The notes beneath the pieces are model-generated. The model was not told where the DNA came from. It did not search any database and saw only the letters and a program-made list of their open reading frames with translations. Below, one piece after another: positions 1-7,624 of a stretch of DNA of 64,000 bases (within the stretch, counting starts at the first letter, position 1; each line of letters starts with the position of its first letter). Origin of the DNA: Comamonas thiooxydans (GTDB lineage: Bacteria > Pseudomonadota > Gammaproteobacteria > Burkholderiales > Burkholderiaceae_C); NCBI RefSeq assembly GCF_000964545.1, contig NZ_BBVD01000013.1, forward strand, positions 115,679-179,678, given 5' to 3'. A program made the position numbers and the translations under genes.

Positions 1-2
1 AC

Positions 3-1214
3 AGCCTGTCCTTGCGCAATGCCTTGCGCTACTACGATTATTCGCTGGATAGAAACAACACGCTGGTGGGCTCGGTCAATGAGAAGGCGATGACGGCATC
101 GTTGACGCGCGGCAATGTGCAGCGTGACGAGAGCGGATTTTTCAACCAGACCGAGCTGAGCCAGAAGCTCGAGTTCGCCGGGATGAAGCATCAGCTGCTG
201 TACGGCTTTGAATTCGGCCGACAGAGCAAGGATCTGCTGTCATACAGCCGAGCCAATGTGGCAACGGTCTCGCTGTTCAATCCGGTGCTGCCGACTTTGC
301 CGCTGCGCATCGACGGCAAGCCTGCGGCGGACAATCACAGCGTCTTCAAGGTGGCCAGCGCCTACCTGCAGGATCTGGTCACCATCAGTCCTCAGTGGAA
401 GGCACTGGCTGGTGTGCGCTATGACCGCTTCCAGCAGGAAACGCATGAGCGTCAGCCCGGCAAGCCGGATCTGAGCCGTACGGACACTGCCTGGAGTCCG
501 CGCGTCGGGCTGGTCTATCAGCCCTCGTCGGCGTGGTCCTACTATGCATCGTGGAGCAAGTCCTTCCAGCCTTCAGGTGAAACCTTTGCGCTGGCTGCCA
601 ACAATGCACAGCTGGCGCCGGAGAAAACCACCAGCCAGGAAGTCGGAGTCAAATGGGATCTGCCGGACGGCAAGGCTTCGGTCACGGCCTCGCTGTTCAA
701 GCTCGAGCGCACCAATATCAAGAGCGTCGACCCCACAAGCAACACCGTCGTGCCTCTGGGCGTGCAGCGCACCAATGGGCTGGAGCTGACGTTTGCCGGA
801 GAGATTGCACCGAGCTGGCAGGTCTGGGCCGGCTATGCATTCCTCGATGGCGAGATGACCACATCGCCTGCCGTCGATTCCGGCCAGCCGGTCCAGGGCA
901 AGCGCCCCACGCTGACGCCCAGGCAAAGCGCCAACTTATGGGTGACCAAGGCACTGGGCCACGGCTTCGGCCTGGGTGGGGGGCTGAACTATGTCGGCGC
1001 CCGGTTCGCCAATCCCGGCAATACCGTGACCTTGCCAGGCTACACCACAGTGGATGCCATGGCCTACTACCGCATGGGCCCCTGGGATGTGCAGCTCAAG
1101 CTCAACAATCTGCTGAATCGTCGCTACATCGTGGCCGGTCATGGCAGCTCGCCCAACCTCAACCTGCCGGGCGCACCGCGCTCGGCCCAGGTGGTGGCGC
1201 GCTATCGCTTCTAG
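3..1214 (+). CDS. TonB-dependent outer-membrane receptor (siderophore type), 3' part only
   Basis: The frame is open to the left edge, so only the C-terminal ~400 residues of a larger protein are present; the plug domain and signal peptide lie outside the window. The visible part is a run of alternating beta-strand segments typical of a TonB receptor barrel. It includes an NLLNRRY-type motif near the end and the final residues VARYRF, a C-terminal phenylalanine typical of outer-membrane barrels recognised by BAM. The style resembles ferric siderophore receptors (FhuE/Fiu group). Being beside the tes genes it could instead import a steroid, but nothing in the sequence shows that. A GGCCTGA/TCAGGCC hairpin follows the stop at about 1261-1277. 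Confidence 0.85.
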   Translation, partial: SLSLRNALRYYDYSLDRNNTLVGSVNEKAMTASLTRGNVQRDESGFFNQTELSQKLEFAGMKHQLLYGFEFGRQSKDLLSYSRANVATVSLFNPVLPTLPLRIDGKPAADNHSVFKVASAYLQDLVTISPQWKALAGVRYDRFQQETHERQPGKPDLSRTDTAWSPRVGLVYQPSSAWSYYASWSKSFQPSGETFALAANNAQLAPEKTTSQEVGVKWDLPDGKASVTASLFKLERTNIKSVDPTSNTVVPLGVQRTNGLELTFAGEIAPSWQVWAGYAFLDGEMTTSPAVDSGQPVQGKRPTLTPRQSANLWVTKALGHGFGLGGGLNYVGARFANPGNTVTLPGYTTVDAMAYYRMGPWDVQLKLNNLLNRRYIVAGHGSSPNLNLPGAPRSAQVVARYRF

Positions 1215-1285
1215 AAAAGGTGTGCCATGTAGCCCGGGCAGGCTGGCCTGGATGGATAGAGGCCTGATGCTCAGGCCGATGTCGC

Positions 1286-1328
1286 AAAAAAAGGGTTCAA
1301 CGGCTGCCCCAAGCAGCCGCTGAACCCG
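1286..1328 (-). terminator. Rho-independent terminator of the leftward tes operon
   Basis: Arms GGGTTCA..CGGCTGC and GCAGCCG..TGAACCC pair with one internal mismatch around a 5-nt loop. On the minus strand the stem is followed by a run of seven T. It lies 36 bp past the tesG stop and is placed to end tesA2-D-E-F-G transcription. Confidence 0.85.
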
Positions 1329-1363
1329 ATCAAAGTGGCAAAGAGAGCCTGAAGTCAGAAGTA

Positions 1364-2404
1364 TCAGGCTGCCACAGCCTGCCTCTGGCGCTCGCGCACC
1401 ATGGTCAGTGCCGTGTCTTCGATCATGTCTTCCTGGCCGCCCACCATGCCGCGGCGGCCCAGCTCCAGCAGCAGCTCGCGTGCGGGGATGCCGTACTTGG
1501 CTTCGGCACGCTTGGCAAACAGCAGGAAGCTGCCATAGACGCCTGCGTAGCCCAGGGTCAGCGCGTCGCGGTCGATGCGGATGGGAAAGTCCATCAACGG
1601 TACGACCAGGTCTTCGGCCACGTCCTGGATCTTGAACACGTCCACGCCGGTCTCGATGCCCATGCGCGCGCACACGGCTACCAGCACTTCCATCGGCGTG
1701 TTGCCCGCACCGGCGCCCAGGCCGGCAGCCGCAGCGTCGATGCGGTTGGCACCGACTTCCACTGCAGCCAGAGAGTTGGCGATGCCCATGGCCAGGTTGT
1801 GGTGGCCATGGAAACCCAGTTCGGTCTCGGGCTTCAGAGCCTGGCGCACGGCGGACAGGCGTTCCTTCACGTCGTCCGGCAGCATGTAGCCGGCCGAGTC
1901 GGTGATGTAGATGCAGTTGGCGCCGTAGCTTTCCATCAGCCTGGCTTGCTTGACCAGGCCTTCGGCGCTGTTCATATGGGCCATCATCAAAAAGCCCACG
2001 GTATCCATGCCCATCTTGCGGGCCATGGCGATGTGCTGCTCGGAGACATCGGCCTCGGTGCAATGCGTGGCCACACGGATGGTGGAGACGCCCAGCTCGT
2101 GGGCCATCTTCAGGTGATCGACAGTGCCGATGCCGGGCAGCAAGAGGGCCGAGACCTTGGCCTGCTTCATCAGCGGGATGACGGTGGACAGGTACTCCTC
2201 GTCCGTATGAGCAGGAAAGCCGTAGTTGACCGAGCTGCCGCCCAGGCCGTCGCCATGGGTCACTTCAATCAGGGGCACGCCAGCGGCATCCAGTCCAGTG
2301 GCCACGGACTTCATCTGTTCCAGGGTCATCTGGTGGCGCTTGGGGTGCATGCCGTCACGCAGCGTCATGTCGTGAACGGTGATCTTCTTACCTTTGAGGG
2401 ACAT
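1364..2404 (-). CDS. tesG: 4-hydroxy-2-oxo acid aldolase, steroid pathway (TesG)
   Basis: This is a 346-residue member of the DmpG/BphI family of class II pyruvate aldolases. It begins with a conserved TIM-barrel motif (VHDMTLRDGMHPKRHQ, residues 9-24), where the DGMHPKRHQ segment is characteristic of metal- and substrate-binding residues. In testosterone degradation TesG cleaves 4-hydroxy-2-oxohexanoate to pyruvate and propanal, which pass through a channel to the partner dehydrogenase TesF. The start has AGGAGAAGAAC in front of the ATG, and tesF lies 14 bp upstream, so the two are co-transcribed. The C-terminus contains the helical region that contacts the dehydrogenase in this family. Family is certain; the steroid role rests on operon context. 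Confidence 0.93.
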   Translation of the reverse strand: MSLKGKKITVHDMTLRDGMHPKRHQMTLEQMKSVATGLDAAGVPLIEVTHGDGLGGSSVNYGFPAHTDEEYLSTVIPLMKQAKVSALLLPGIGTVDHLKMAHELGVSTIRVATHCTEADVSEQHIAMARKMGMDTVGFLMMAHMNSAEGLVKQARLMESYGANCIYITDSAGYMLPDDVKERLSAVRQALKPETELGFHGHHNLAMGIANSLAAVEVGANRIDAAAAGLGAGAGNTPMEVLVAVCARMGIETGVDVFKIQDVAEDLVVPLMDFPIRIDRDALTLGYAGVYGSFLLFAKRAEAKYGIPARELLLELGRRGMVGGQEDMIEDTALTMVRERQRQAVAA

Positions 2405-2418
2405 GTTCTTCTCCTGGA

Positions 2419-3342
2419 TCAGACGGCAACAGCGGCTTCGGCCAACTCGAAACGGCCGGCGAGGATTTCTTCGGCAAACATCTCGGCCGTGCGCGCCGCA
2501 GCGGCGGTCATGATGTCCAGATTGCCCGCGTACTTGGGCAGGTAGTCGCCCAGGCCTTCGACTTCCATATAGATGGAGACGCGGTTGCCGTCGATCACGG
2601 GGCCGTTGACCAGCTTGTAGCCGGGCACGTATTTCTGCACTTCCTTGATCATGGCGTGCACCGAGGCTTCGATCTCGGCAGGCTTGGGCGTATCCACCGT
2701 CAGGCAGTGGATGGTGTCGCGCATGATCAGCGGCGGCTCGGCGGGGTTGATGACGATGATGGCCTTGCCTTTTTGGGCGCCGCCAATTTTCTCGACCGCG
2801 CCAGATGTGGTGCGCGTGAACTCGTCAATGTTCTTGCGCGTGCCGGGGCCGACCGAGCGGCTCGATACCGTGGCCACGATCTCTCCGTAGCTCACGGCCT
2901 GCACGCGCGAAACCGCAGCCACCATGGGGATGGTGGCCTGGCCGCCGCAGGTGACCATGTTCACGTTCATGGCCTTTTCCGCAACCTTCTCGGCCAGATT
3001 CACGCTGGGCACGCAGTAGGGGCCGATCGCTGCAGGCGTCAGGTCGATCATCAGCACGCCCAGCTCGTTGAGCTTGCGGCTGTTTTCGGCGTGGACATAG
3101 GCGCTGGTAGCGTCAAAGGCGATCTGGATGCCGTCTTCCTTGACAAAGGGCAGCAGGCCATCCACACCGTCGGCCGTGGTCTTGATGCCCATCTCGCGGG
3201 CACGCTTGAGACCATCGGACTCAGGGTCGATGCCGACCATCCACACAGGCTCCAGTATGGGGGAACGCTGCAGTTTCATGAGCAGATCGGTACCGATATT
3301 GCCGGGGCCGATCAGTGCGCACTTGATCTTTTTTTGCGTCAT
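2419..3342 (-). CDS. tesF: Acylating acetaldehyde/propanal dehydrogenase (TesF)
   Basis: This 307-residue protein of the DmpF/BphJ family has an N-terminal Rossmann motif GPGNIGTDL (about residues 12-20) and the catalytic-cysteine region MVTCGGQATIP (about 129-139). It oxidises the aldehyde released by TesG to an acyl-CoA with NAD+ and CoA; in the steroid route the product is propionyl-CoA. It lies 6 bp downstream of tesE and 14 bp upstream of tesG. These enzymes normally form a heterotetramer with the aldolase. The length is normal for the family and no residue looks missing. The steroid assignment is by context, because phenol and biphenyl pathways use close homologues. Confidence 0.93.
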   Translation of the reverse strand: MTQKKIKCALIGPGNIGTDLLMKLQRSPILEPVWMVGIDPESDGLKRAREMGIKTTADGVDGLLPFVKEDGIQIAFDATSAYVHAENSRKLNELGVLMIDLTPAAIGPYCVPSVNLAEKVAEKAMNVNMVTCGGQATIPMVAAVSRVQAVSYGEIVATVSSRSVGPGTRKNIDEFTRTTSGAVEKIGGAQKGKAIIVINPAEPPLIMRDTIHCLTVDTPKPAEIEASVHAMIKEVQKYVPGYKLVNGPVIDGNRVSIYMEVEGLGDYLPKYAGNLDIMTAAAARTAEMFAEEILAGRFELAEAAVAV

Positions 3343-3348
3343 GGTTTC

Positions 3349-4143
3349 TTACTCGGTGAATTGAATGGAACAAGTACCCATGCCTTCGATGACCATGTCG
3401 AAACGGTCGCCGGCGGCGGCGGGCACCAGGGGTGCGAGAGAGCCAGAGAGAATCACTTCACCGGCTTTGAAAGGAATGCCAAAAGCGCCCAATGTGTTGG
3501 CCAGCCAGGCTACGGCTTCAGCAGGGTGGCCCTGCACGGCACTGCCCAGGCCAGAGCCTGCGGGCTGGCCGTTTCGTCGCATTTCCATGGCGGCAGCGGC
3601 CAGATCCAGTGAAGCCGGATCTGTGTGCTGCTTGCCGATCACGAAGACGCCGCAGGAAGCGTTGTCGGCCACGGTGTCCTGGATCTTGATCTTCCAGTCC
3701 TTGATGCGCGAATCGACGATCTCGAAGCAGGGGGCGACCCACTCGGTGGCGGCCAGCACGTCTTCCTTGGTCACCCCCGGGCCTTGCAGATCCTTCTTGA
3801 GCATGAAGGCAATTTCGCCTTCGGCGCGGGGCTGGATCAGGCCGGATGCTTTGAGCGAGACGGCTGCGCCGTCTTCAAACTGCATGCTGTCTGTGAGAAA
3901 GCCGAAGTCGGGCTGGTGCACATTCAGCATGTCCTGCACGGGCTTGGAGGTCACGCCTATCTTCTTGCCGATCACACGTTCGCCCGATGCTTCGCGCAGG
4001 CGCAGCATGTGCAAGGAGATGTGATAGGCGTCTTCCACCGTCATTTCGGGGTGGCTTTCGGTCAGCGGAGCCAGCGTCCTGGCGGTGCGCAGCGCGTCAT
4101 ACAGGCGCTGGCCTTGCTGTTCGATGAATTGCTTGTCACTCAT
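3349..4143 (-). CDS. tesE: 2-hydroxyhexa-2,4-dienoate hydratase (TesE)
   Basis: This 264-residue protein belongs to the 2-oxopent-4-enoate hydratase / decarboxylase family (DmpE, BphH, MhpD). The conserved core around RAEGEIAFML (about residues 116-125) carries the acidic metal ligands of the fumarylacetoacetase-like fold. It should add water to 2-hydroxyhexa-2,4-dienoate, the small fragment made by TesD, to give 4-hydroxy-2-oxohexanoate for TesG. It sits between tesD (4 bp gap) and tesF (6 bp gap), so the order of genes follows the order of reactions. Length is typical. Confidence 0.93.
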   Translation of the reverse strand: MSDKQFIEQQGQRLYDALRTARTLAPLTESHPEMTVEDAYHISLHMLRLREASGERVIGKKIGVTSKPVQDMLNVHQPDFGFLTDSMQFEDGAAVSLKASGLIQPRAEGEIAFMLKKDLQGPGVTKEDVLAATEWVAPCFEIVDSRIKDWKIKIQDTVADNASCGVFVIGKQHTDPASLDLAAAAMEMRRNGQPAGSGLGSAVQGHPAEAVAWLANTLGAFGIPFKAGEVILSGSLAPLVPAAAGDRFDMVIEGMGTCSIQFTE

Positions 4144-4147
4144 GGCT

Positions 4148-4987
4148 TCAACCGTTTTTCATGAAGTCTATGCAGGTGCGGTTGAACATCTCGCGATGCT
4201 CGACCTGCACCCAGTGGCCGCACTGGTTGACCAGCACCACGCGACAGTGCTTGATGCCCTTGGCCAGCTTGTCGGCACCGCCCACGGGATTGAAGGCATC
4301 TTGCATGCCCCAGAACCCCAGCACATTGCACTTCAGGTCAGGCAGCTGCTCGGTCATATTGGGGATGTACAGGCGCTGGCGCGAGGCCTCGGTCTGGGTC
4401 AGCGCAATCGGGGCGCGTTCATTGATGATTTCTTCCGTCAGCAGCGACTGGTCCACCACCTGCATGCTCATGACGGCGCGCATGGCTTCGGGGCCGGTCT
4501 TGCCCGACTTGTAGACATTGAACATATTGGCAATGCCGGGCATGGCCATATAGGCTTCAAACTCTTCCACGCCACCGGGTGCCATGAGGATCAGGCTCTT
4601 GACGTCCTCGGGGTACTTGAGCGCATAGCCCAGCGCCACGGCACCGCCCAGCGAATTTCCCAGCAGGGTGATGTTTTTCAGGCCCAGCTGCTCCACCAGA
4701 CCTTTGACGCCGGCGATGAAGAAATCCATGTCGTACTGCCTGGGCTCCTCGGTCTTGGACGAGAGGCCGTAACCGAGCAGGTCGGGAACGATGGAGCGAA
4801 AGCCGGCCGCAGCAAACTCGGGGTAGTTGCCCTTGAAGTTGCTGTAGCCGCTGGCACCGGTGCCAGCGCCGTGCAAAAAGATCACGGGGTCGCCAGAGCC
4901 TTGCTCATGGTAGTGAACGCGCTGAGGATGACCGGCCACATTGCCGATGTCCACATACTTGCCTTCTGGGATGGAAAATTGGCTCAT
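4148..4987 (-). CDS. tesD: 4,5-9,10-diseco steroid meta-cleavage-product hydrolase (TesD)
   Basis: This is a 279-residue alpha/beta hydrolase of the meta-cleavage-product C-C hydrolase family (HsaD, BphD). The nucleophile elbow GNSLGG places Ser112; Asp230 in GMQD and His258 in CGHW complete the triad, and the oxyanion motif HGAGTG is at 39-44. It hydrolyses the ring-opened diseco steroid acid to 2-hydroxyhexa-2,4-dienoate and 9,17-dioxo-hexanorandrostan-5-oate. The first product goes to TesE-F-G and the second to the CoA ligase encoded at 12261-13883. A short inverted repeat (CGAAGGC/GCCTTCG, 5017-5038) lies in the 79-bp gap to tesA2. Confidence 0.92.
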   Translation of the reverse strand: MSQFSIPEGKYVDIGNVAGHPQRVHYHEQGSGDPVIFLHGAGTGASGYSNFKGNYPEFAAAGFRSIVPDLLGYGLSSKTEEPRQYDMDFFIAGVKGLVEQLGLKNITLLGNSLGGAVALGYALKYPEDVKSLILMAPGGVEEFEAYMAMPGIANMFNVYKSGKTGPEAMRAVMSMQVVDQSLLTEEIINERAPIALTQTEASRQRLYIPNMTEQLPDLKCNVLGFWGMQDAFNPVGGADKLAKGIKHCRVVLVNQCGHWVQVEHREMFNRTCIDFMKNG

Positions 4988-5066
4988 CTCTGTTCTTTAT
5001 GCTTGGAGTGGATAGGCGAAGGCTGTCTCCTGCCTTCGGGTGAGAAATCTTGGATGACGAGGCTTA

Positions 5067-6044
5067 TCAAGCCCTGGCTTGCCAGAGCTTGGGCAGGCCG
5101 GGATCGGTGGCGGCAATCGCCTTTTTGAGCAGATTGCGCAGCGTGGCTGCTTCCATCTCGCCAAGGCTTGCTATCAGATCGGTTTCCACAGCTTTGGCTG
5201 CGGCCAGCACACGCAAGATGGCTTCGTTGCCCAGGGGCGTGAGCTGCAGCGACTCGGCGCGCTCGCGGCTTTCTTCCACCCAGCCCTTGCTGATCAGCGA
5301 CTGCAGGGCCACGGCTCCGATGTCGGTGCCGGTGTAGGCCATGTGAGACGCAATTTCGGCAGGCGACTGAGGCTGCTGGATGCTCAGCAGCGAGAGCACG
5401 TAAAAATCGGCATCGGTCATGCCGTAAGCCGCCATGGGCTTGCGCAAGCCGCTCAGGAATTGAAAGTGCGCGCGGCCCATCAAATATCCGATCAGGTTTT
5501 CCGAGTAGGCGGTATTGGTGTCTGCGGCCGGTTCGCTGGCCACGGCGTTGGCTTTGCGTGAAGCCAGGGCGTAACCGCCGGTCACGTAGAGCAGGGGAGG
5601 GTGTGGGTTGGCGTCGTAGTCGGTCACCTCGCCCACAAAGATGATGTGGTCGCCGCCGTCATACTGAAATGCCGTCTTGCACCTGAAGCGCGCGCTGCAG
5701 TCCTGCAGCAGCGGGGCATGGGCTGCCTCGGAGTCCAGCGGCAGGCCGGAGAACTTGTCTTCGCCAGCACGGGCAAAGCGGTTCGACAGGGCTTCTTGCT
5801 CGTTGGAGAGGATGTGCACATTCCAGGTGTCGGCGTTCTGGAACACAGGCAGGCTGCGGGCGTTCTTGGCCAGGCTCCACAAAACCATGGGGGGCTCCAG
5901 CGAAACCGAGTTGAAGCTGTTGGCGGTGATTCCTACAGGCTCGCCATTCTCTGCACGGGTGGTGACGATGGTGACCCCGGTACCAAACATGCCCAGGGCG
6001 CGGCGAAAGTCTTTGGGGTCGAAGGTTGCTGCAGTGCTTTGCAT
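5067..6044 (-). CDS. tesA2: Flavin reductase of 3-HSA monooxygenase with C-terminal MarR-like domain (TesA2)
   Basis: The 325-residue product has two parts. Residues ~8-165 are a HpaC/HsaB-type flavin reductase (FDPKDFRRALGMFGTGVTIVTT, then ITANSFNSVSLEPP). Residues ~180-310 resemble a MarR winged helix (VLSLLSIQQPQSPAEIASHM, then ALQSLISKGWVEE and LQLTPLGN). It should supply reduced flavin to TesA1, which hydroxylates 3-HSA at C4. Classical HsaB is only ~190 residues, so the C-terminal half is an addition; a comparable fusion is known in the Acinetobacter 4-hydroxyphenylacetate hydroxylase reductase, where it mediates effector control. The ATG at 6044 is preferred to an upstream TTG. It is first in the leftward operon and divergent from tesA1. 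Confidence 0.88.
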   Translation of the reverse strand: MQSTAATFDPKDFRRALGMFGTGVTIVTTRAENGEPVGITANSFNSVSLEPPMVLWSLAKNARSLPVFQNADTWNVHILSNEQEALSNRFARAGEDKFSGLPLDSEAAHAPLLQDCSARFRCKTAFQYDGGDHIIFVGEVTDYDANPHPPLLYVTGGYALASRKANAVASEPAADTNTAYSENLIGYLMGRAHFQFLSGLRKPMAAYGMTDADFYVLSLLSIQQPQSPAEIASHMAYTGTDIGAVALQSLISKGWVEESRERAESLQLTPLGNEAILRVLAAAKAVETDLIASLGEMEAATLRNLLKKAIAATDPGLPKLWQARA

Positions 6045-6199
6045 GGGGTGAATGTCTCCTTGGTGCAAGAGTGCTGCGAACAGGGCTTTTATGAATCCTT
6101 CACATGGACTAGCAGCGCAAAACAGGGCTTGGTGTTTGTCCTAGGCTCCGTGTTTTTGAGGTGCGAGATCAGGCTTTGGAGAAGTCCGCAAACGCCTGC

Positions 6200-6227
6200 T
6201 TCATCGTTAGTCTGATCGGACGATGAA
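6200..6227. promoter_or_regulatory. Interrupted palindrome between divergent tesA2 and tesA1
   Basis: Perfect 8-bp arms TTCATCGT and ACGATGAA are separated by 12 bp, a 28-bp element in the 279-bp gap between the two divergent operons. Its size and position fit an operator for a dimeric regulator controlling both directions. No regulator gene lies beside it in the window. The role is inferred from position only. Confidence 0.5.
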
Positions 6228-6323
6228 CGGAAAATTGCATGGTGAGAGCATTTCTGTCATAGGCGAAAAGGCCTTGCCCACCACACCACAAGCCGTCCGG
6301 TGGAGCGGCAACTGGAGACCTGA

Positions 6324-7520
6324 ATGAACACAATGACAGATAACTACCTCACCCCTGATGCGCTGGCCGTGATCGAGCGTGCCAAGGCCCTGGCGCCCAA
6401 GCTGGCGGCACGCGCGCAGCAGGCGGATCGCGAAGGAAAGATCAGCGACGAAACCGTTCAGGAGATGGCTGAGGCGGGTCTGTTCCGTGTGCTGCAGCCC
6501 AAGCGCTGGGGTGGCTATGAAATGGATCCCCGTGTGTTCTACAGCGTGCAGATGGAGCTGGCCAAGGGCTGCATGTCCACGGCCTGGATTTACGGGGTGG
6601 TCGGCGTTCACCCCTGGCAGCTGGCGCTTTTCCCCGACCAGGCTCAGCAAGATGTGTGGGGCAAGGATAACGGCGTGCGCATCGCCTCGACCTATATGCC
6701 TACTGGCAAGGCCGAGCCCGTGGAAGGCGGATTCAGGTTCAACGGTCGCTGGAGCTTTTCCACCGGCTCCAAGCATTGCGACTGGCTGTTTCTCGGCGGT
6801 CTGCTGCCCAAGCGTGATGGCACGCCTGGCCTGGAGCATGTGACTTTTCTGGTGCCCAAGGCGGACTACCGCATTGAGGACAACTGGGATGTGCTGGGCC
6901 TGCGCGGTACAGGCAGTCATGACATCGTGGTGGAAAACGCGTTTGTCCCGGCACATCGCATCCAGTACACCAACGACCACAGCGATGTGGGCTGCCCCGG
7001 CCGCATGGAAAACACCAGCTGGCTGTTCCGCATCCCCTTTACCCATGTGTTCCAGCGTGCGGTGTCCACCGCCTGCCTGGGCGCGCTGGAAAGCGCCATC
7101 GCGTCGTTCACCGAGCGCGCGACGGCGCACGTTGGAAAGCATGGCAACAGGATGGCCGAGGACGTGAACGCCCAGACGGCCGTGACCGAAGCCACGATTG
7201 CGCTGGACCAGCTCAAGATGGTTCTCTTCCGCAATTACGCACGCATTGTGGATGCGGCCAAGACTGGTATTCAGCTGACGCTGGAGGAGCGTCTGCTGCA
7301 GCGTGCTCAGGCGTCATACGTTCCCAAGCTGACGGGCTTTCATGCCAATGAGCTGATGCGTGCCTGCGCAGCCAGCGGTACTTTCAAGAACAACCCCATC
7401 GAGCGCATCTTCCGCGACATCCATCAGGGACGTACCCACATTGCGAACAACACGGATGCCTATGTGCGCGCCTATGGCTCGCATGTGCTGGGCATTCCCA
7501 ACCAGGAGCCCTTTGTCTGA
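6324..7520 (+). CDS. tesA1: 3-HSA hydroxylase, oxygenase component (TesA1)
   Basis: This 398-residue protein has the acyl-CoA-dehydrogenase fold of group D flavin monooxygenases (HsaA, HpaB-like). Visible family segments are AEAGLFRVLQPKRWGGYE near residue 55, FNGRWSFSTGSKHCDW near 140 and LRGTGSHDIVVENAFVP near 195. Using reduced flavin from TesA2 and O2 it hydroxylates 3-hydroxy-9,10-secoandrosta-1,3,5(10)-triene-9,17-dione at C4, making the catechol for meta-cleavage. It is first in the rightward operon, on the opposite strand to its own reductase. A purine-rich GGAGACCTGA precedes the ATG. Confidence 0.92.
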   Translation: MNTMTDNYLTPDALAVIERAKALAPKLAARAQQADREGKISDETVQEMAEAGLFRVLQPKRWGGYEMDPRVFYSVQMELAKGCMSTAWIYGVVGVHPWQLALFPDQAQQDVWGKDNGVRIASTYMPTGKAEPVEGGFRFNGRWSFSTGSKHCDWLFLGGLLPKRDGTPGLEHVTFLVPKADYRIEDNWDVLGLRGTGSHDIVVENAFVPAHRIQYTNDHSDVGCPGRMENTSWLFRIPFTHVFQRAVSTACLGALESAIASFTERATAHVGKHGNRMAEDVNAQTAVTEATIALDQLKMVLFRNYARIVDAAKTGIQLTLEERLLQRAQASYVPKLTGFHANELMRACAASGTFKNNPIERIFRDIHQGRTHIANNTDAYVRAYGSHVLGIPNQEPFV

Positions 7521-7624
7521 TTGAATTCAGGCCAAGCTGCGGCAGCGCTCTCACAGCGGAGGCTGCCGCCAGCGTGTATTTGCGAGAGTCCATCCATAAA
7601 ACAAAAGATTGACGGAGACAAGGT

